A DNA stretch of 64,000 nucleotides from RI-153 sp963721725 (GTDB lineage: Bacteria > Chloroflexota > Anaerolineae > Caldilineales > Caldilineaceae): the NCBI GenBank assembly GCA_963721725.1, contig CAVRLX010000019.1, positions 186,001 to 250,000 on the forward strand, written 5' to 3'. Made by a program: the position numbers and the translations under genes. Shown here in pieces: positions 54,884 to 64,000 of the stretch; within the stretch, counting starts at the first letter, position 1, and the number at the start of each line of letters is the position of its first letter. The notes beneath the pieces are model-generated. The model saw only the letters and a program-made list of their open reading frames with translations. It was not told where the DNA came from and ran no database searches.

Positions 54884-56407
54884 TTACGGCTGTACGTTAA
54901 AGGCATTGAACGAATACAACGAATCGCGTGTGGCTGCGTTGGGGGCGGTGTTGCTCTCAGAGTTGACGAAAGCAACAATGTTGGCACCACTAATTACTTC
55001 CACAACCGCAGAGCCAATGAAGCGACCCTGGCCGCCAGACTTCCAGGCTGCGTCATCCAGAATGTCGCTCTGGGCAGCGCTAGCGGATTTACCTTCGTAG
55101 CGATTCAAAACACCATTCACCGTACTCATCGTATAAGGCTTGGAGGTGTTTTTGACGGCGCTGTATTGGTTGTCAGATGTATAGGTGATGCGCAGTTGAG
55201 CATCCGATCCATCGACAGTAGCAATGGTCAAGGAAGTGTAATAGCCATAGAAATCTGACTGAATCAAAGGAACGCTAATTTTCTTTGTGCCTTCAGCCGC
55301 GCCAGCGACGTTGTAAGCGCCAGCTTGGTTGCCAGCCTTCGCAGTGGCCTCTTGGTTCACCATCGCTACCACAGGAACGTTAGAAACGATCTTGACAGTT
55401 CCGAAGAAACGATTGTTTGTCCCATAAGCGTAAGCGCTCGACAGATCAGATGTACCAGTTGGGCCGTCGTAAATGTTGATCGATTGACCAGCAGGCACAG
55501 TCTTGTTGGCGGTAATGGCCGTAGCCGGGCTGGAGCCAGGGCCAGGAGTGTAGGTCAAGGTTACGTTTGCTGCCGTCGCGCCGGGGTTGGCAATGGTCAG
55601 GCTAGCATAGTACTCGTACCAGTTACGCAGATACGCCGGAACAATCAGAGTCGTATCGCCGGCATTGAAGCCATTGTAACTAAAGAGCTTGTTTTGTACA
55701 TACTGATTGACCACAACAGCGATTTGACCACCGGTCGAGGTTACCTTCGCAGAGCCGAGGAAACGCCCGGTGAACGCAGCACAATTGGCCGCAGCAGCCG
55801 CACCTAAGGCGTTTAGGTCTCGCTGAGAAACCGACTTGGCTGCACTAGCCGCAATGCTTCCTGCGGAGACGGTCGAGCCAGTACCGGTTGTACAACCTGT
55901 GAGCGACGTGGGCACATATTCAATGCTCACATTAGCTGCAGCAGAACCAACGTTCTGAATGTACATTTCCGTGTGGTAGCCAAACCAGTTATGCATCACC
56001 ACTGGGACTGTAACCGAATTTGAGCCACTGCTAAATGCACTGTAAGAGCTAAATGGAGCTTCGGAGGTCCCATTGCCAGATGTCCCCAATTGCTGGTTGA
56101 CAATCGCAGCAAGCGGTTGATTGGAACTTAGCACACCGGAAAACTGACCGCTGGGCAGCCCGCTCTCAAGCGCTTGTTGAACTGTCACCACGCCGTTGGC
56201 GGGGACATTGTTGTAGCTAGTGCTGTATACGGAAGTGCCGCTAGTATTATAATAGTTCACCCCGATGTTTGCAGGGCCAGTGCCCAAGTTCACCACTTGG
56301 TAGCTACTAAAGACGCTCTTCTCGTAAGCGATCTGAGCGGTTGCAACGGCTCCCACCAGCAGGGAAGCGATCACCGCAACGATGACAATTGCCTTTCGTA
56401 CATTCAT
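54884..56407 (-). CDS. Secreted protein with four repeated beta modules
   Basis: 507 residues. Signal peptide about 1-24 ending A-T-A. Four modules of roughly 110-130 residues follow, each with a start like V-P-x-x-x-x-x-W-x-x-Y, an I-x-N-x-G-x-A-A-N-V strand, and an end like G-R-F-x-G-S-A-x-V ... A-x-V-N-Q. The first is more divergent. Gly/Ser/Thr/Asn-rich, few charged residues, as in S-layer or fibre proteins. GGAG stands just before ATG 56407. High expression would fit its strong ribosome site and isolated transcription unit, with a terminator at 54821. Family not recognised. Confidence 0.8.
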   Translation of the reverse strand: MNVRKAIVIVAVIASLLVGAVATAQIAYEKSVFSSYQVVNLGTGPANIGVNYYNTSGTSVYSTSYNNVPANGVVTVQQALESGLPSGQFSGVLSSNQPLAAIVNQQLGTSGNGTSEAPFSSYSAFSSGSNSVTVPVVMHNWFGYHTEMYIQNVGSAAANVSIEYVPTSLTGCTTGTGSTVSAGSIAASAAKSVSQRDLNALGAAAAANCAAFTGRFLGSAKVTSTGGQIAVVVNQYVQNKLFSYNGFNAGDTTLIVPAYLRNWYEYYASLTIANPGATAANVTLTYTPGPGSSPATAITANKTVPAGQSINIYDGPTGTSDLSSAYAYGTNNRFFGTVKIVSNVPVVAMVNQEATAKAGNQAGAYNVAGAAEGTKKISVPLIQSDFYGYYTSLTIATVDGSDAQLRITYTSDNQYSAVKNTSKPYTMSTVNGVLNRYEGKSASAAQSDILDDAAWKSGGQGRFIGSAVVEVISGANIVAFVNSESNTAPNAATRDSLYSFNAFNVQP

Positions 56408-56560
56408 TCGTTTTTCTCCATTCGTTCATTAAATATAGGTTAGAAAAATTTTGTGGCACTACGGCGGTCATGCTGACCACAGAACAAGACATCGCCATTG
56501 TAAAGAGCCTAGCATCCTATAGTCAATACCTCTAATTGATTATTATCAGCGAGTATAAAG

Positions 56561-56582
56561 GCATACCCCATATGGGGTATGC
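56561..56582. repeat. 22-base perfect palindrome
   Basis: GCATACCCCATATGGGGTATGC, between the surface-protein and flippase-like genes. No T-run, so possibly an operator or repeat. Confidence 0.5.
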
Positions 56583-56604
56583 GCCTAATTTTACTCTGGT
56601 AGAG

Positions 56605-57552
56605 CTAATTTTTCGGGGCCAACGCAGGAGGCAACTCTAAATTTTTTGGGGAAGGAATCAACAACGCCAAAACAGCCCATAGAAGTTCGTTGATGGTATG
56701 TAACATGCGGTAGAGAAGGCTGAAAATAATGGCAACAGGCAGAGGCAGCCATACAGAAAGCAGGGCAGCCATTGTCACTTCTTTCAAACCGAATCCCCCG
56801 GGTAGCACAAGATTGAGCAGACTTACCAAAGTAGCTAGGGTCGAAATTCCCATGGCCGTGCTCCAGGGAAGATCAATCCCCGTCAGTCCCCAGATCGCCA
56901 TTTTGAGCGATATCCCAGCAAACAACCAGGGTAGCGTGTAAAGCAGGGTCCAACGGAAAATTTCCCGCGGATGAGGCACTCGCTCTGTGGGGGCCAGTTT
57001 CATTTTGCGAAAGAGTTTGTTGCCCCAATGAATCAGCCTGTCGGTTCGATGAATCAAGAGAAAAAAAGCCAGGAATGAGCTACCAACAAGGGTGATGGTC
57101 CAGGGTGGAGAAAATCCTGTTTGGAAAAAGGGCAATAGACACACGAGAAAAAAGACACCAGCAATGCCAATCAGAAGAGTCTCAAAAAAAACAGCGTTCA
57201 AGACAGCTGATTCTGGCACGGCCACTTGGCGGTAGAGGACAATCCGGCTTCCAATGTAGGGAAGGCTGGTTGGAATGCGTTTGGCAAGGGTAGATAAAAA
57301 ATAGAATCGGATGGTAAGCCACGAATCGTCGAACCCATCCAACGATCGAATCATCAAGTACCAAACGAAATAGGTCACCCAGAGCGCCAGGGCATGAAAG
57401 ATGAGGGATGCCACCAATGTAGGGGCGTGAACTTTCCAGGGGAAATCGATAAAATCCTGTCGATATTGGTAGAGGGTAAAGCCTAGACCACCAAAAATCA
57501 GCAACAAGATAATGGCATAGACCAACCGACGGAGGCCGATACGTCTCATCAT
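56605..57552 (-). CDS. LPG synthase TM-region (UPF0104) family protein
   Basis: 315 residues with about eight membrane helices, G-G-F-G-L-K-E near residue 253 and R-I-P-T-S-L-P-Y near 92, as in the AglD/MprF membrane region. Probably involved in moving or modifying lipids during glycan assembly. Starts a run of closely spaced minus-strand genes upstream of it. Confidence 0.82.
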   Translation of the reverse strand: MMRRIGLRRLVYAIILLLIFGGLGFTLYQYRQDFIDFPWKVHAPTLVASLIFHALALWVTYFVWYLMIRSLDGFDDSWLTIRFYFLSTLAKRIPTSLPYIGSRIVLYRQVAVPESAVLNAVFFETLLIGIAGVFFLVCLLPFFQTGFSPPWTITLVGSSFLAFFLLIHRTDRLIHWGNKLFRKMKLAPTERVPHPREIFRWTLLYTLPWLFAGISLKMAIWGLTGIDLPWSTAMGISTLATLVSLLNLVLPGGFGLKEVTMAALLSVWLPLPVAIIFSLLYRMLHTINELLWAVLALLIPSPKNLELPPALAPKN

Positions 57553-57564
57553 TGACCCTCAAAC

Positions 57565-58479
57565 TCAGGCCGGGGGCAGGCCAACACATAGTTCATTTTG
57601 GTTGTAATCACTTCTTGGAATCCTGGCTGGCGCGCTCAGCCAGAAAAGCCACTTACGCAAATGGCGCAACGGGCCGAAGGTGCGTGAAAAATAGTGATAG
57701 CCAAAGGGCAACATCTCCATTGACCGCACGTCTAGATTCAGGGCATTGATAAGATGGATAAATTGATAGGCAGTGACTCGATTCAATTCTGGTAGTCTCT
57801 GCAATCGCTCCCATTGAACCTGTGCCGTGGGAATATAGTGGCGATTCTGGCGTTTGCGCTGCTCAATCATGCTTGCCGCTTTAATCAGAACCTTGTCGGA
57901 AAAAAAGAGATGCGGCCAGGGGAAATTGATCCAGCCTTCCAAATGTGCGCCCCATGCGCTGTAGAAGGGCGGAAAGTGCAAGAGCATCACCCCACCGGGG
58001 CGCAAAAGACGGTTGCATTCTCGAAGTACAGCATAGAGATTATCCACATGTTCCAAAACATTAATGGAGATGATGACATCAAAACTGTTGTCTGGGCATG
58101 GAACCGCCGCCGCATCGGCTAACAAAAATCGAACGGAATCATCTGTTTTGTGAGCTGTGGTAACGAGCGTTTTGGCTGATTGAAGGCTATGGCTGCGCAG
58201 GTCCAGCCCAGTTACACTGCGCGCACCCGCCTCAAGATAGGGAAGCACTTTCCCCCCCAGACCACAGCCCACATCTAATACATCTTTGCCTTCGAGATTC
58301 CAATGCGTGCCAAAGGTTTTGGCAATTTTCTCAAGTTCACTCTGCTCCCATTGTTGATAGTCAACAACGGTTTCCTTTGCCCCGTCGATCTCAACGAGAT
58401 TGGGTGACAATGGAAAAAGTTCATTGATAGACAAGACAAGTTGGACACCTATAGCCGTTTTGAGGTCCATCCACGTCAT
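57565..58479 (-). CDS. SAM-dependent methyltransferase (class I)
   Basis: 304 residues. V-L-D-V-G-C-G-L-G-G-K motif I near residue 66, G-L-D-L-R motif II, I-S-I-N-V-L-E-H-V-D near 136 and L-L-R-P-G-G-V-M-L near 156. Followed by a C-terminal extension with F-P-W-P-H-L-F-F and R-H-Y-I-P-T, as seen in methyltransferases of glycan clusters. 12 bases upstream of the flippase-like gene. Confidence 0.87.
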   Translation of the reverse strand: MTWMDLKTAIGVQLVLSINELFPLSPNLVEIDGAKETVVDYQQWEQSELEKIAKTFGTHWNLEGKDVLDVGCGLGGKVLPYLEAGARSVTGLDLRSHSLQSAKTLVTTAHKTDDSVRFLLADAAAVPCPDNSFDVIISINVLEHVDNLYAVLRECNRLLRPGGVMLLHFPPFYSAWGAHLEGWINFPWPHLFFSDKVLIKAASMIEQRKRQNRHYIPTAQVQWERLQRLPELNRVTAYQFIHLINALNLDVRSMEMLPFGYHYFSRTFGPLRHLRKWLFWLSAPARIPRSDYNQNELCVGLPPA

Positions 58480-58520
58480 TTCACAAGCCTCTTCATAATC
58501 TGATCGCAGCGAAATCCCAT

Positions 58521-59252
58521 CTACACGGAAGGACGGCAGATGAAAATAAAGGTGTAGGTTAGATTAAATGGAATCCAACGATTGCCAAAGAGACGGAAGA
58601 GACTATTATACATTGTCCAAAAAACCTCCCGACCGGGCCGATAGATGCGCGCCATGCCTGTGTCATATTTGTGAACAGATTCAATCTGCAATCCATTGGT
58701 TGTAAAGAGCCGTTCCCATTCTTTTCGGGTTGCAAACCGCTCATAATCTTGTAGATCGGAAATGATTTCCCCATATTTCAGCACGTTGTAAATGGCGCGG
58801 ATATGGTGCGAGTTGGGGACAAGGATGGCCGCCTTGCCGGTTGAGGTCAGCAGCCGCGAAACTTCTTGAATAGACTTGCCAGGATCAAGGAAGTGTTCCA
58901 AGCTGCCCAAAATCGAGATGTAATCAAAATAGGCAGTGGGCCACGGAAGGTCTTCTGCGCCCGACTGAATGACCCGATTCGTCAGCCCATAGAGTGTTAT
59001 AGCCTGTTTCAAAGCAACCGACGAAACATCTACTCCATAGGCATCCAGGCCCCGCGCCAATCCAGCCGACACCGTGTAGCCTGTACCACAGCCAATGTCC
59101 AACAGGCGGCGACCTCGTACGACGCCCATATAGTCGAGCATTTTTTGGGCTTGGTCCACATTCACATGGTCATTCATCCACGATTGGTAGAGTTTATCGT
59201 AGGAGGCTTCCAGATCTTGCAATGAAGCGGGTTCAAGTTGTAGCTGTTGCAT
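58521..59252 (-). CDS. SAM-dependent methyltransferase (class I)
   Basis: 243 residues from ATG 59252 (AAGGTG upstream; 59303 is the longer frame). L-L-D-I-G-C-G-T-G-Y near residue 50, G-V-D-V-S, I-L-G-S-L-E-H-F-L near 113. Possibly methylates a sugar of the surface glycan. Confidence 0.85.
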   Translation of the reverse strand: MQQLQLEPASLQDLEASYDKLYQSWMNDHVNVDQAQKMLDYMGVVRGRRLLDIGCGTGYTVSAGLARGLDAYGVDVSSVALKQAITLYGLTNRVIQSGAEDLPWPTAYFDYISILGSLEHFLDPGKSIQEVSRLLTSTGKAAILVPNSHHIRAIYNVLKYGEIISDLQDYERFATRKEWERLFTTNGLQIESVHKYDTGMARIYRPGREVFWTMYNSLFRLFGNRWIPFNLTYTFIFICRPSV

Positions 59253-59262
59253 GTTCACCTTG

Positions 59263-60078
59263 CTAACGTGGACGCCGGGCAAGCAGGGCCATTGAATTGC
59301 CAAAAACCAGATGGCTGCGTGTGTCTAAATAGCCCGCGACGAGGGCCACGGGCAACGTCAGCAAAGCCACAGCCGCCCGCAGCGCCGGTTTGTGCCAGAA
59401 AAAATTATTGAGTTCAAAGGATAGCTCTCCCCAAAACCCAAATCCGTATCCAAAAGTTACGATTTCCAGACCTGTCCCGGTAACCTTTGATTGGATCTCA
59501 TCGGGAAGATACTCATCGCGCACATGATCGGCGACTAGATGCTGGCGAAAAACGGGAAAAATCCGCCGCTGTCGCTGGTGTCGCAAGGGGACATGAATAG
59601 CCAAATTGCCAGCGGGGCGCAAATGGTTGTAAAGCGCTGCCAACATCTGCATATCATCCTCAACATGTTCGAGCACGTCAATCGCAATAATCAAGTCAAA
59701 GTGGTCGCCAGCGCGCAGATTGTGATATGTCCCCACGGAAAAATTCAAATTGGTCAAATTCATGGCGGCGGCGGCCTTTTGGCAGCCAGCAATCTGGGCC
59801 GCATCTGTATCCATGCCCTCAAATTGGGCGCTAGGAAAGCGCTGGGCAAGCCAAAAGAGCACATAGCCATGACCACACCCAACATCTAACACACGCTTTT
59901 GGGCGAGATCGATCCCGTCTAACGTGTGGATCAGACGCGTATTACGAATACGTGCGTGGGTTCCCAGCGGGCCAACCCATTGAAAAAAGAGAGAAGCCAG
60001 TGGATTGTGAATCTGATAGTGCTGATGTGCCCCCAGTTTGACGAATTCGGCAAAACGAATCGGTGCTTGAATTTGCAT
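59263..60078 (-). CDS. SAM-dependent methyltransferase (class I)
   Basis: 271 residues. V-L-D-V-G-C-G-H-G-Y near residue 62, G-M-D-T-D, I-A-I-D-V-L-E-H-V-E near 132 and L-R-P-A-G-N-L. A C-terminal region with hydrophobic residues may lie at the membrane. 10 bases upstream of the next methyltransferase gene and 3 bases downstream of a glycosyltransferase, so the three form a tight operon. Confidence 0.87.
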   Translation of the reverse strand: MQIQAPIRFAEFVKLGAHQHYQIHNPLASLFFQWVGPLGTHARIRNTRLIHTLDGIDLAQKRVLDVGCGHGYVLFWLAQRFPSAQFEGMDTDAAQIAGCQKAAAAMNLTNLNFSVGTYHNLRAGDHFDLIIAIDVLEHVEDDMQMLAALYNHLRPAGNLAIHVPLRHQRQRRIFPVFRQHLVADHVRDEYLPDEIQSKVTGTGLEIVTFGYGFGFWGELSFELNNFFWHKPALRAAVALLTLPVALVAGYLDTRSHLVFGNSMALLARRPR

Positions 60079-60081
60079 GGA

Positions 60082-60921
60082 CTAAAATCCCGCCTGGGCC
60101 GCAGCCATAAGCGCCCTCGTCTTTACAGCAGCCATGAGTAGATTGAGGTGGGAAAGATGAAGCGACCGCTGAAGAAGTAAATCCGGCCAGGTATCCGACC
60201 AAAGCAGCCGGCGCAAAGTTCCCGCCGCCAAACTCCACGGCTGTCGACCATTCTTTTTTTTGATTAAAAATGCCCAATAATACCAATGATAGATAGCCCG
60301 CTTCAGGGAATCCAGACTATCCCGGCGTTGATGGTAGACTCTGGCCTGCGGCTGATAGACAAGCCGATACCCGGCATCATTAAGCCGATATCCCATATCC
60401 ATATCTTCCGCATTAGTACGCAGCCGTGTATCGAATTTACCAACGCGCAGCAGCGCCTCGCGCCGAAAGGACATATTGAGGCCAAACAAGAAATCGACGC
60501 GCTCCAAGCGCTTTTGTCCATGATGCTGGCTGGCATGAAGTTGGCGCCAGCGATCCACCGTGGAGTGAATGTTACTCTCGATTCCTGCCCCCCCCACGCC
60601 CATCACCGAAGCGTCGGTATATTCAGCCAAAAGGGTCTCCAACCAAGTCGAATCTGCCGTGGCATCCACATCCACAAACGCTAAAATTTCACCCGTGGCC
60701 GCCTCAATGGCGCTGTTGCGCCCAGCCGAAAGGCCCAGATTTTGACTATGTTGAATCAGGCGCACGGGATAGTGTGCACCAATCTGCGCGCTCTGATCCG
60801 TCGAACCATCGTCGATCACCAATACTTCATCAGGCGGGCGAGTCTGGGCAAGCACCGCTTCCAGGGTGTTCGCCAAATAGGCCGCGCCATTATAACAAGG
60901 AATCGCCACACTAACTTTCAT
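60082..60921 (-). CDS. Glycosyltransferase family 2
   Basis: 279 residues from ATG 60921, at the usual start (M-K-V-S-V-A-I-P-C-Y-N-G). The frame is open to 60972. V-I-D-D-G-S-T-D near residue 34, V-D-V-D-A near 83 (DxD, metal and nucleotide), R-T-N-A-E-D-M-D-M-G-Y near 169 (ED, catalytic base). Inverting GT-A enzyme working on the cytoplasmic side. Confidence 0.9.
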   Translation of the reverse strand: MKVSVAIPCYNGAAYLANTLEAVLAQTRPPDEVLVIDDGSTDQSAQIGAHYPVRLIQHSQNLGLSAGRNSAIEAATGEILAFVDVDATADSTWLETLLAEYTDASVMGVGGAGIESNIHSTVDRWRQLHASQHHGQKRLERVDFLFGLNMSFRREALLRVGKFDTRLRTNAEDMDMGYRLNDAGYRLVYQPQARVYHQRRDSLDSLKRAIYHWYYWAFLIKKKNGRQPWSLAAGTLRRLLWSDTWPDLLLQRSLHLSHLNLLMAAVKTRALMAAAQAGF

Positions 60922-61017
60922 CGTCTCTTGGTTGCACTCCAGATTATACTCCGCAGCAGCAGACAAGGACATTTTTCAAAAAGCAGAAACTGTTCCTTTG
61001 TGGCGCTGCTTAGGATA

Positions 61018-61912
61018 TTACAGAGCATGGGGCTGCTTTTGGCGAAGCGAATCAATCGCGCCCCCGCACCATGCCATTTTGCTTAACCAGATCCCCGGTA
61101 ACCAGCGCCAGACATGCCGATACTTTCGTGCCTGCCAGAGCGTGCGAGCCGTCGCCAGCCCAGCCAGAAATGGGGAGAGCAGCGCCAGTGCCCAAGGCGT
61201 TTGCGGGAGAGATGTGGGCGTTCCGGTTATGCCATCCGGCTTGTGTCCGGGTTTCCGAACTTTGGGAGAGTAACGACCATAAGCATAGCCATGTCTGAGC
61301 AAAGCGCGAAAAGTCGTACGCTGAGGCAGATGGCGAACCGTCGCTTTTGGATCAAACCAGAGAGGAATGCCCGCAGCTTTCATGCGCTCTGTCCACTCTG
61401 TATCCTCACCCGCCGCCCACGGATAGTCCGTGCTGATCCGCCCCACTTTTTCGACAACCTCTCGGCGCAGACTGAGATTCAGCGTGGGCAAATGGGCGCG
61501 GGCCGGCCGCCGATGTGACCAGAAATTGGGAAAACCAGCTTACATTATCGCAACTGGTCCAATAATTATCCGCAGAAAAATCCACCCCGCCGCCCACAAC
61601 CCAGACAGAGGAATCAGCATAGTGGCCGGTCAACTGTGCTAGCCAATCCGGGGCGGGGATGCAGTCTGAATCTGTGAAGCAAAAAATCTCACCGTGGGCT
61701 TCCGCCATGCCTAGATTCCGATTCCGGGCCGCGCTCTGTGGGCCATCTGTCCGAATGAACCGAATTTGCTCGTCTTCTGAAATTAACCCCAACGTATCCA
61801 AGCCCACGACAATGATCTCAAAGCGATGCGACCCGATAGTCTGGTGACGAAGCGCGGCAAGCGTCCGATCAACAATGGGTGAGTTCAAATTGGGAATAAT
61901 CACGGAGATCAA
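61018..61912 (-). CDS. Glycosyltransferase family 2 (frame break near 61495)
   Basis: About 298 residues. First part I-S-V-I-I-P-N-L-N-S and F-T-D-S-D-C (DxD), G-G-G-V-D-F. The frame then shifts by one base near 61495 and continues P-T-L-N-L-S-L-R-R-E-V, A-A-G-E-D-T-E-W-T-E-R (catalytic ED) and a hydrophobic end. Uncorrected ORFs are 61406-61912 and 61018-61491. Same cluster and direction. Confidence 0.82.
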
Positions 61913-61942
61913 CGGTCGAAATCCCTTTGGCGCACTACACGA

Positions 61943-63106
61943 TCACAGGGAATGGCATTTGGACAAATGGCATTTGGACAAAACGGCTTTGAGGATAGCA
62001 TTGAAACGCTTGCCAAGTTGGGGCACAGTATAGCCCATCTCAAAATAGGCGCGGCCCGCTGCGGCCAGATGTTGTCGTAGATCGACATTGTTCATCAACA
62101 TCGAAATCCCCGCGGCCAATGCTTGTGAATTCGCTCTCTCGCACAAATAAAGATGCTCACCGTGGGTAAGGGCATTTGCCACCGCCGGTCCATCGCCGGT
62201 CAACACCGGTCGTCCCATCGCCAGCCCCTCGTAGATCTTGTTTTGCACGGTCATCAACGACTGCGGCGTTGTGCCAAAGACGCCCAACACGACATGAGCC
62301 TGGGCCACCTGTTGCTGGATCTGTGCCGGCGTCTGCCATCCTAAAAAGGTTACATTCAGCAATCCCTGCGCCATCGACTCGGCTACGGCGCGGTCTGGGC
62401 CATCACCGATAAAAATGAAGTGGATTGGCTGATCGGCCAGCAGTCGCGCCGCCTCAAGCATCGTCGGCACGCCGTGATTGGGGATAAACGTGCCATAATA
62501 GATCACCGTAAACGGCGCGCTCTCTGGGGGCAGCGGCAAAGAGTGAAATTGGGTGCTATCCGCCCCCGTAGGCACAAGATGAAAGCCAGCCGCCGCCACG
62601 CCGTGGATGCGTTCAAACCAAGCCGCATACTCAGCGGTGTCGAGGATCAGCCCATCGGGCAGGCGACAGGCCAGCCATTCCAGCCCACGCAAGAGGCGCA
62701 CGGCCAGCCGACTTGAACGCGCCAGTCCCCGCTCCACAGCAATCAAATAGATCGACATGAAAATATCCCAGGCCAAGGGCTTGCGGTGAATCCAACTGAG
62801 CAGCCGGGCCAAAAAGACGTCCAATTGGCCGGGATAGCCGACCACCAAAACATCGTAGTTGCCGCCCAATTGCCAATAGCGCCGCAGCAAGCGAGCGTAG
62901 GTCTGCACAATACGGCCCCAAAAACGCGGCTTTTTCCAGCCACCAGAGACTGTGTTGACGCGATCTTCAATGCCATGCCAGAGCGCTTCGTGGCATTCCA
63001 CCACCTCGACCCCGTTTTGGCGTAACCCAGCCATCATAATCCGGTTACGCGAATAGCTGGCGCGGTAGGTGCCAAAGTAGCAGACACGCAGTGGGGATTT
63101 GCTCAT
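61943..63106 (-). CDS. Glycosyltransferase family 4 (GT-B)
   Basis: 387 residues. N-terminal R-V-C-Y-F-G-T-Y; C-terminal I-Y-Y-G-T-F-I-P-N-H-G, F-I-G-D-G-P-D, and V-Q-N-K-I-Y-E-G-L-A-M-G-R-P-V as the donor motif with E-x7-E-like spacing. The last residues are doubled (K-C-H-L-S-K-C-H) because of a short tandem DNA repeat at 61951-61980. First gene of the minus-strand operon. Confidence 0.87.
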   Translation of the reverse strand: MSKSPLRVCYFGTYRASYSRNRIMMAGLRQNGVEVVECHEALWHGIEDRVNTVSGGWKKPRFWGRIVQTYARLLRRYWQLGGNYDVLVVGYPGQLDVFLARLLSWIHRKPLAWDIFMSIYLIAVERGLARSSRLAVRLLRGLEWLACRLPDGLILDTAEYAAWFERIHGVAAAGFHLVPTGADSTQFHSLPLPPESAPFTVIYYGTFIPNHGVPTMLEAARLLADQPIHFIFIGDGPDRAVAESMAQGLLNVTFLGWQTPAQIQQQVAQAHVVLGVFGTTPQSLMTVQNKIYEGLAMGRPVLTGDGPAVANALTHGEHLYLCERANSQALAAGISMLMNNVDLRQHLAAAGRAYFEMGYTVPQLGKRFNAILKAVLSKCHLSKCHSL

Positions 63107-63363
63107 ATTTCAAACAAAGGATAGATTTTCCTAAACAGGGCGCTAACTCATCGATAAATCGGAATTGAGCGTACAACCGAGGATGGCACACCCTCACGGA
63201 TAATACCGGAAAAGCGAGTGCCGATCAAATTACCCAGAGAAACGAATCTGAATCTTCCAAAGCGTGTGGACATAGGGAGGCTGATCGTCTTGCGGCTTTT
63301 TTGGCGTTTTAGCATTCGGTTCTACTCCGGCGCGTCGGCGTAACATAAGAAAGGCGGTAGAAA

Positions 63364-63954
63364 GTGAGATTAAACACCCAGGATGTTGTGCTAGATTTCT
63401 TGCCCGTCCCTCTTTACTTTCAGAACACTCAGGCAACCAATGTGTTTGGACTTAAAAATAATAAAACGGTAGCTGAAACGCTCGCCCACCGACGGTATGC
63501 ACATTTATCACATCCTACACAGCAAACATATGAGTACGCTTTATCTGAGCCACTGGGCACTTTTCTCCTCAACTTGAAAATGGCGGGTGATCTCTTCTAT
63601 CGAAAGTTTCTGAACAAGTATGGTGACCAGACCTACTGCACGTTTTCGATTCGTGATTTCACTGCTGAGAAAGGTGTATACGCCTGGATCGTTAATGATA
63701 CACTCCACTATATTGGACGAAGCCACGATCCATTCGGAAAACGGATCAATAGCGGGTATGGGCGTATTGCTCCTAAAAATTGTTATTTAGACGGTCAAGC
63801 AACTAATTGCCATCTTAATGCATTGATTGCAGCGAACATCGAAGATGTTTCATTTTCGGTCTGTCCAATAGATGATGATGAGACGATTGATCTGGTAGAG
63901 CGTGAACTCATCAGACTTCATAAGCCGAAATGGAATATCGCACTTAAAGCGTAG
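63364..63954 (+). CDS. GIY-YIG nuclease domain protein
   Basis: 196 residues from GTG 63364. G-V-Y (104-106) and Y-I-G-R (116-119) form the two halves of the GIY-YIG motif. E179 in V-E-R-E-L-I and N191 in K-W-N-I follow in the order of the family. The N-terminal 95 residues are unrelated. AT-rich relative to the neighbours. Possibly a repair or mobile-element-type nuclease, or part of a defence system extending beyond the window. Stop at 63952-63954. Confidence 0.75.
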   Translation: MRLNTQDVVLDFLPVPLYFQNTQATNVFGLKNNKTVAETLAHRRYAHLSHPTQQTYEYALSEPLGTFLLNLKMAGDLFYRKFLNKYGDQTYCTFSIRDFTAEKGVYAWIVNDTLHYIGRSHDPFGKRINSGYGRIAPKNCYLDGQATNCHLNALIAANIEDVSFSVCPIDDDETIDLVERELIRLHKPKWNIALKA

Positions 63955-64000
63955 CGATACTTTCAGCCGTACAGGAAACCTAAACAAGGAACCCACGATG

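Overview
This is 64 kb of high-GC bacterial chromosome. The best guess is Chloroflexota (Anaerolineae/Caldilineae-like). The reasons are the gene content, a secreted protein ending in a tyrosine-leucine-proline...arginine tail, a caa3-type oxidase with fused subunits, GC-rich housekeeping genes, and many short dispersed inverted repeats between genes. No rRNA or classical taxonomic marker is present, so this is inference.

Layout. 0.1-3.3 kb: surface polysaccharide genes (O-antigen ligase, GtrA, GT4). 3.5-9.6 kb: a caa3 oxidase operon with cytochrome-c-fused subunit II, fused subunits I+III, a CtaG-cytochrome c fusion and a haem-binding protein. 9.8-12.8 kb: thioesterase, small unknowns and an MFS transporter. 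13.0-19.2 kb: catabolic genes (PhyH-type dioxygenase, Ldh2-type dehydrogenase, Gfo/Idh/MocA oxidoreductase, TIM-barrel isomerase, 2-hydroxyacid dehydrogenase) separated by inverted repeats. 19.4-22.4 kb: a large secreted beta-helix protein. 22.5-23.0 kb: tRNA-Ser, a triple palindromic repeat and the SRP RNA. 23-25.6 kb: GH2 glycosidase. 25.8-26.1 kb: a short transcription unit with a 39-codon ORF. 26.2-30.6 kb: GNAT, ABC-F relic, Mrr-type restriction enzyme, AI-2E-family permease and a LuxR relic. 31-40.6 kb: housekeeping genes (trmFO, homocysteine methyltransferase, GNAT, M29 aminopeptidase, glutaredoxin-thioredoxin reductase, hemL, otsA/otsB). 40.7-47.7 kb: SPFH protein, J-like membrane protein, kdgK-eda, DUF2760-Hsp70. 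47.7-63.1 kb: a long, mostly minus-strand envelope/glycan cluster (membrane proteins, two sugar-nucleotide epimerases, surface repeat protein, flippase-like protein, three methyltransferases, three glycosyltransferases). 63.4 kb: a GIY-YIG nuclease.

Two overall themes stand out. First, single-base frame breaks are common and clustered (densest at 31-43 kb; hemL alone has about eight or nine), while the protein sequence continues cleanly in another frame. This looks more like indel error in the sequence than gene decay, and I annotate such genes as whole units. Second, several families of short inverted repeats recur between genes, and some run into coding sequence. The most interesting unexplained item is the short strongly promoted unit at 25.80-26.10 kb.
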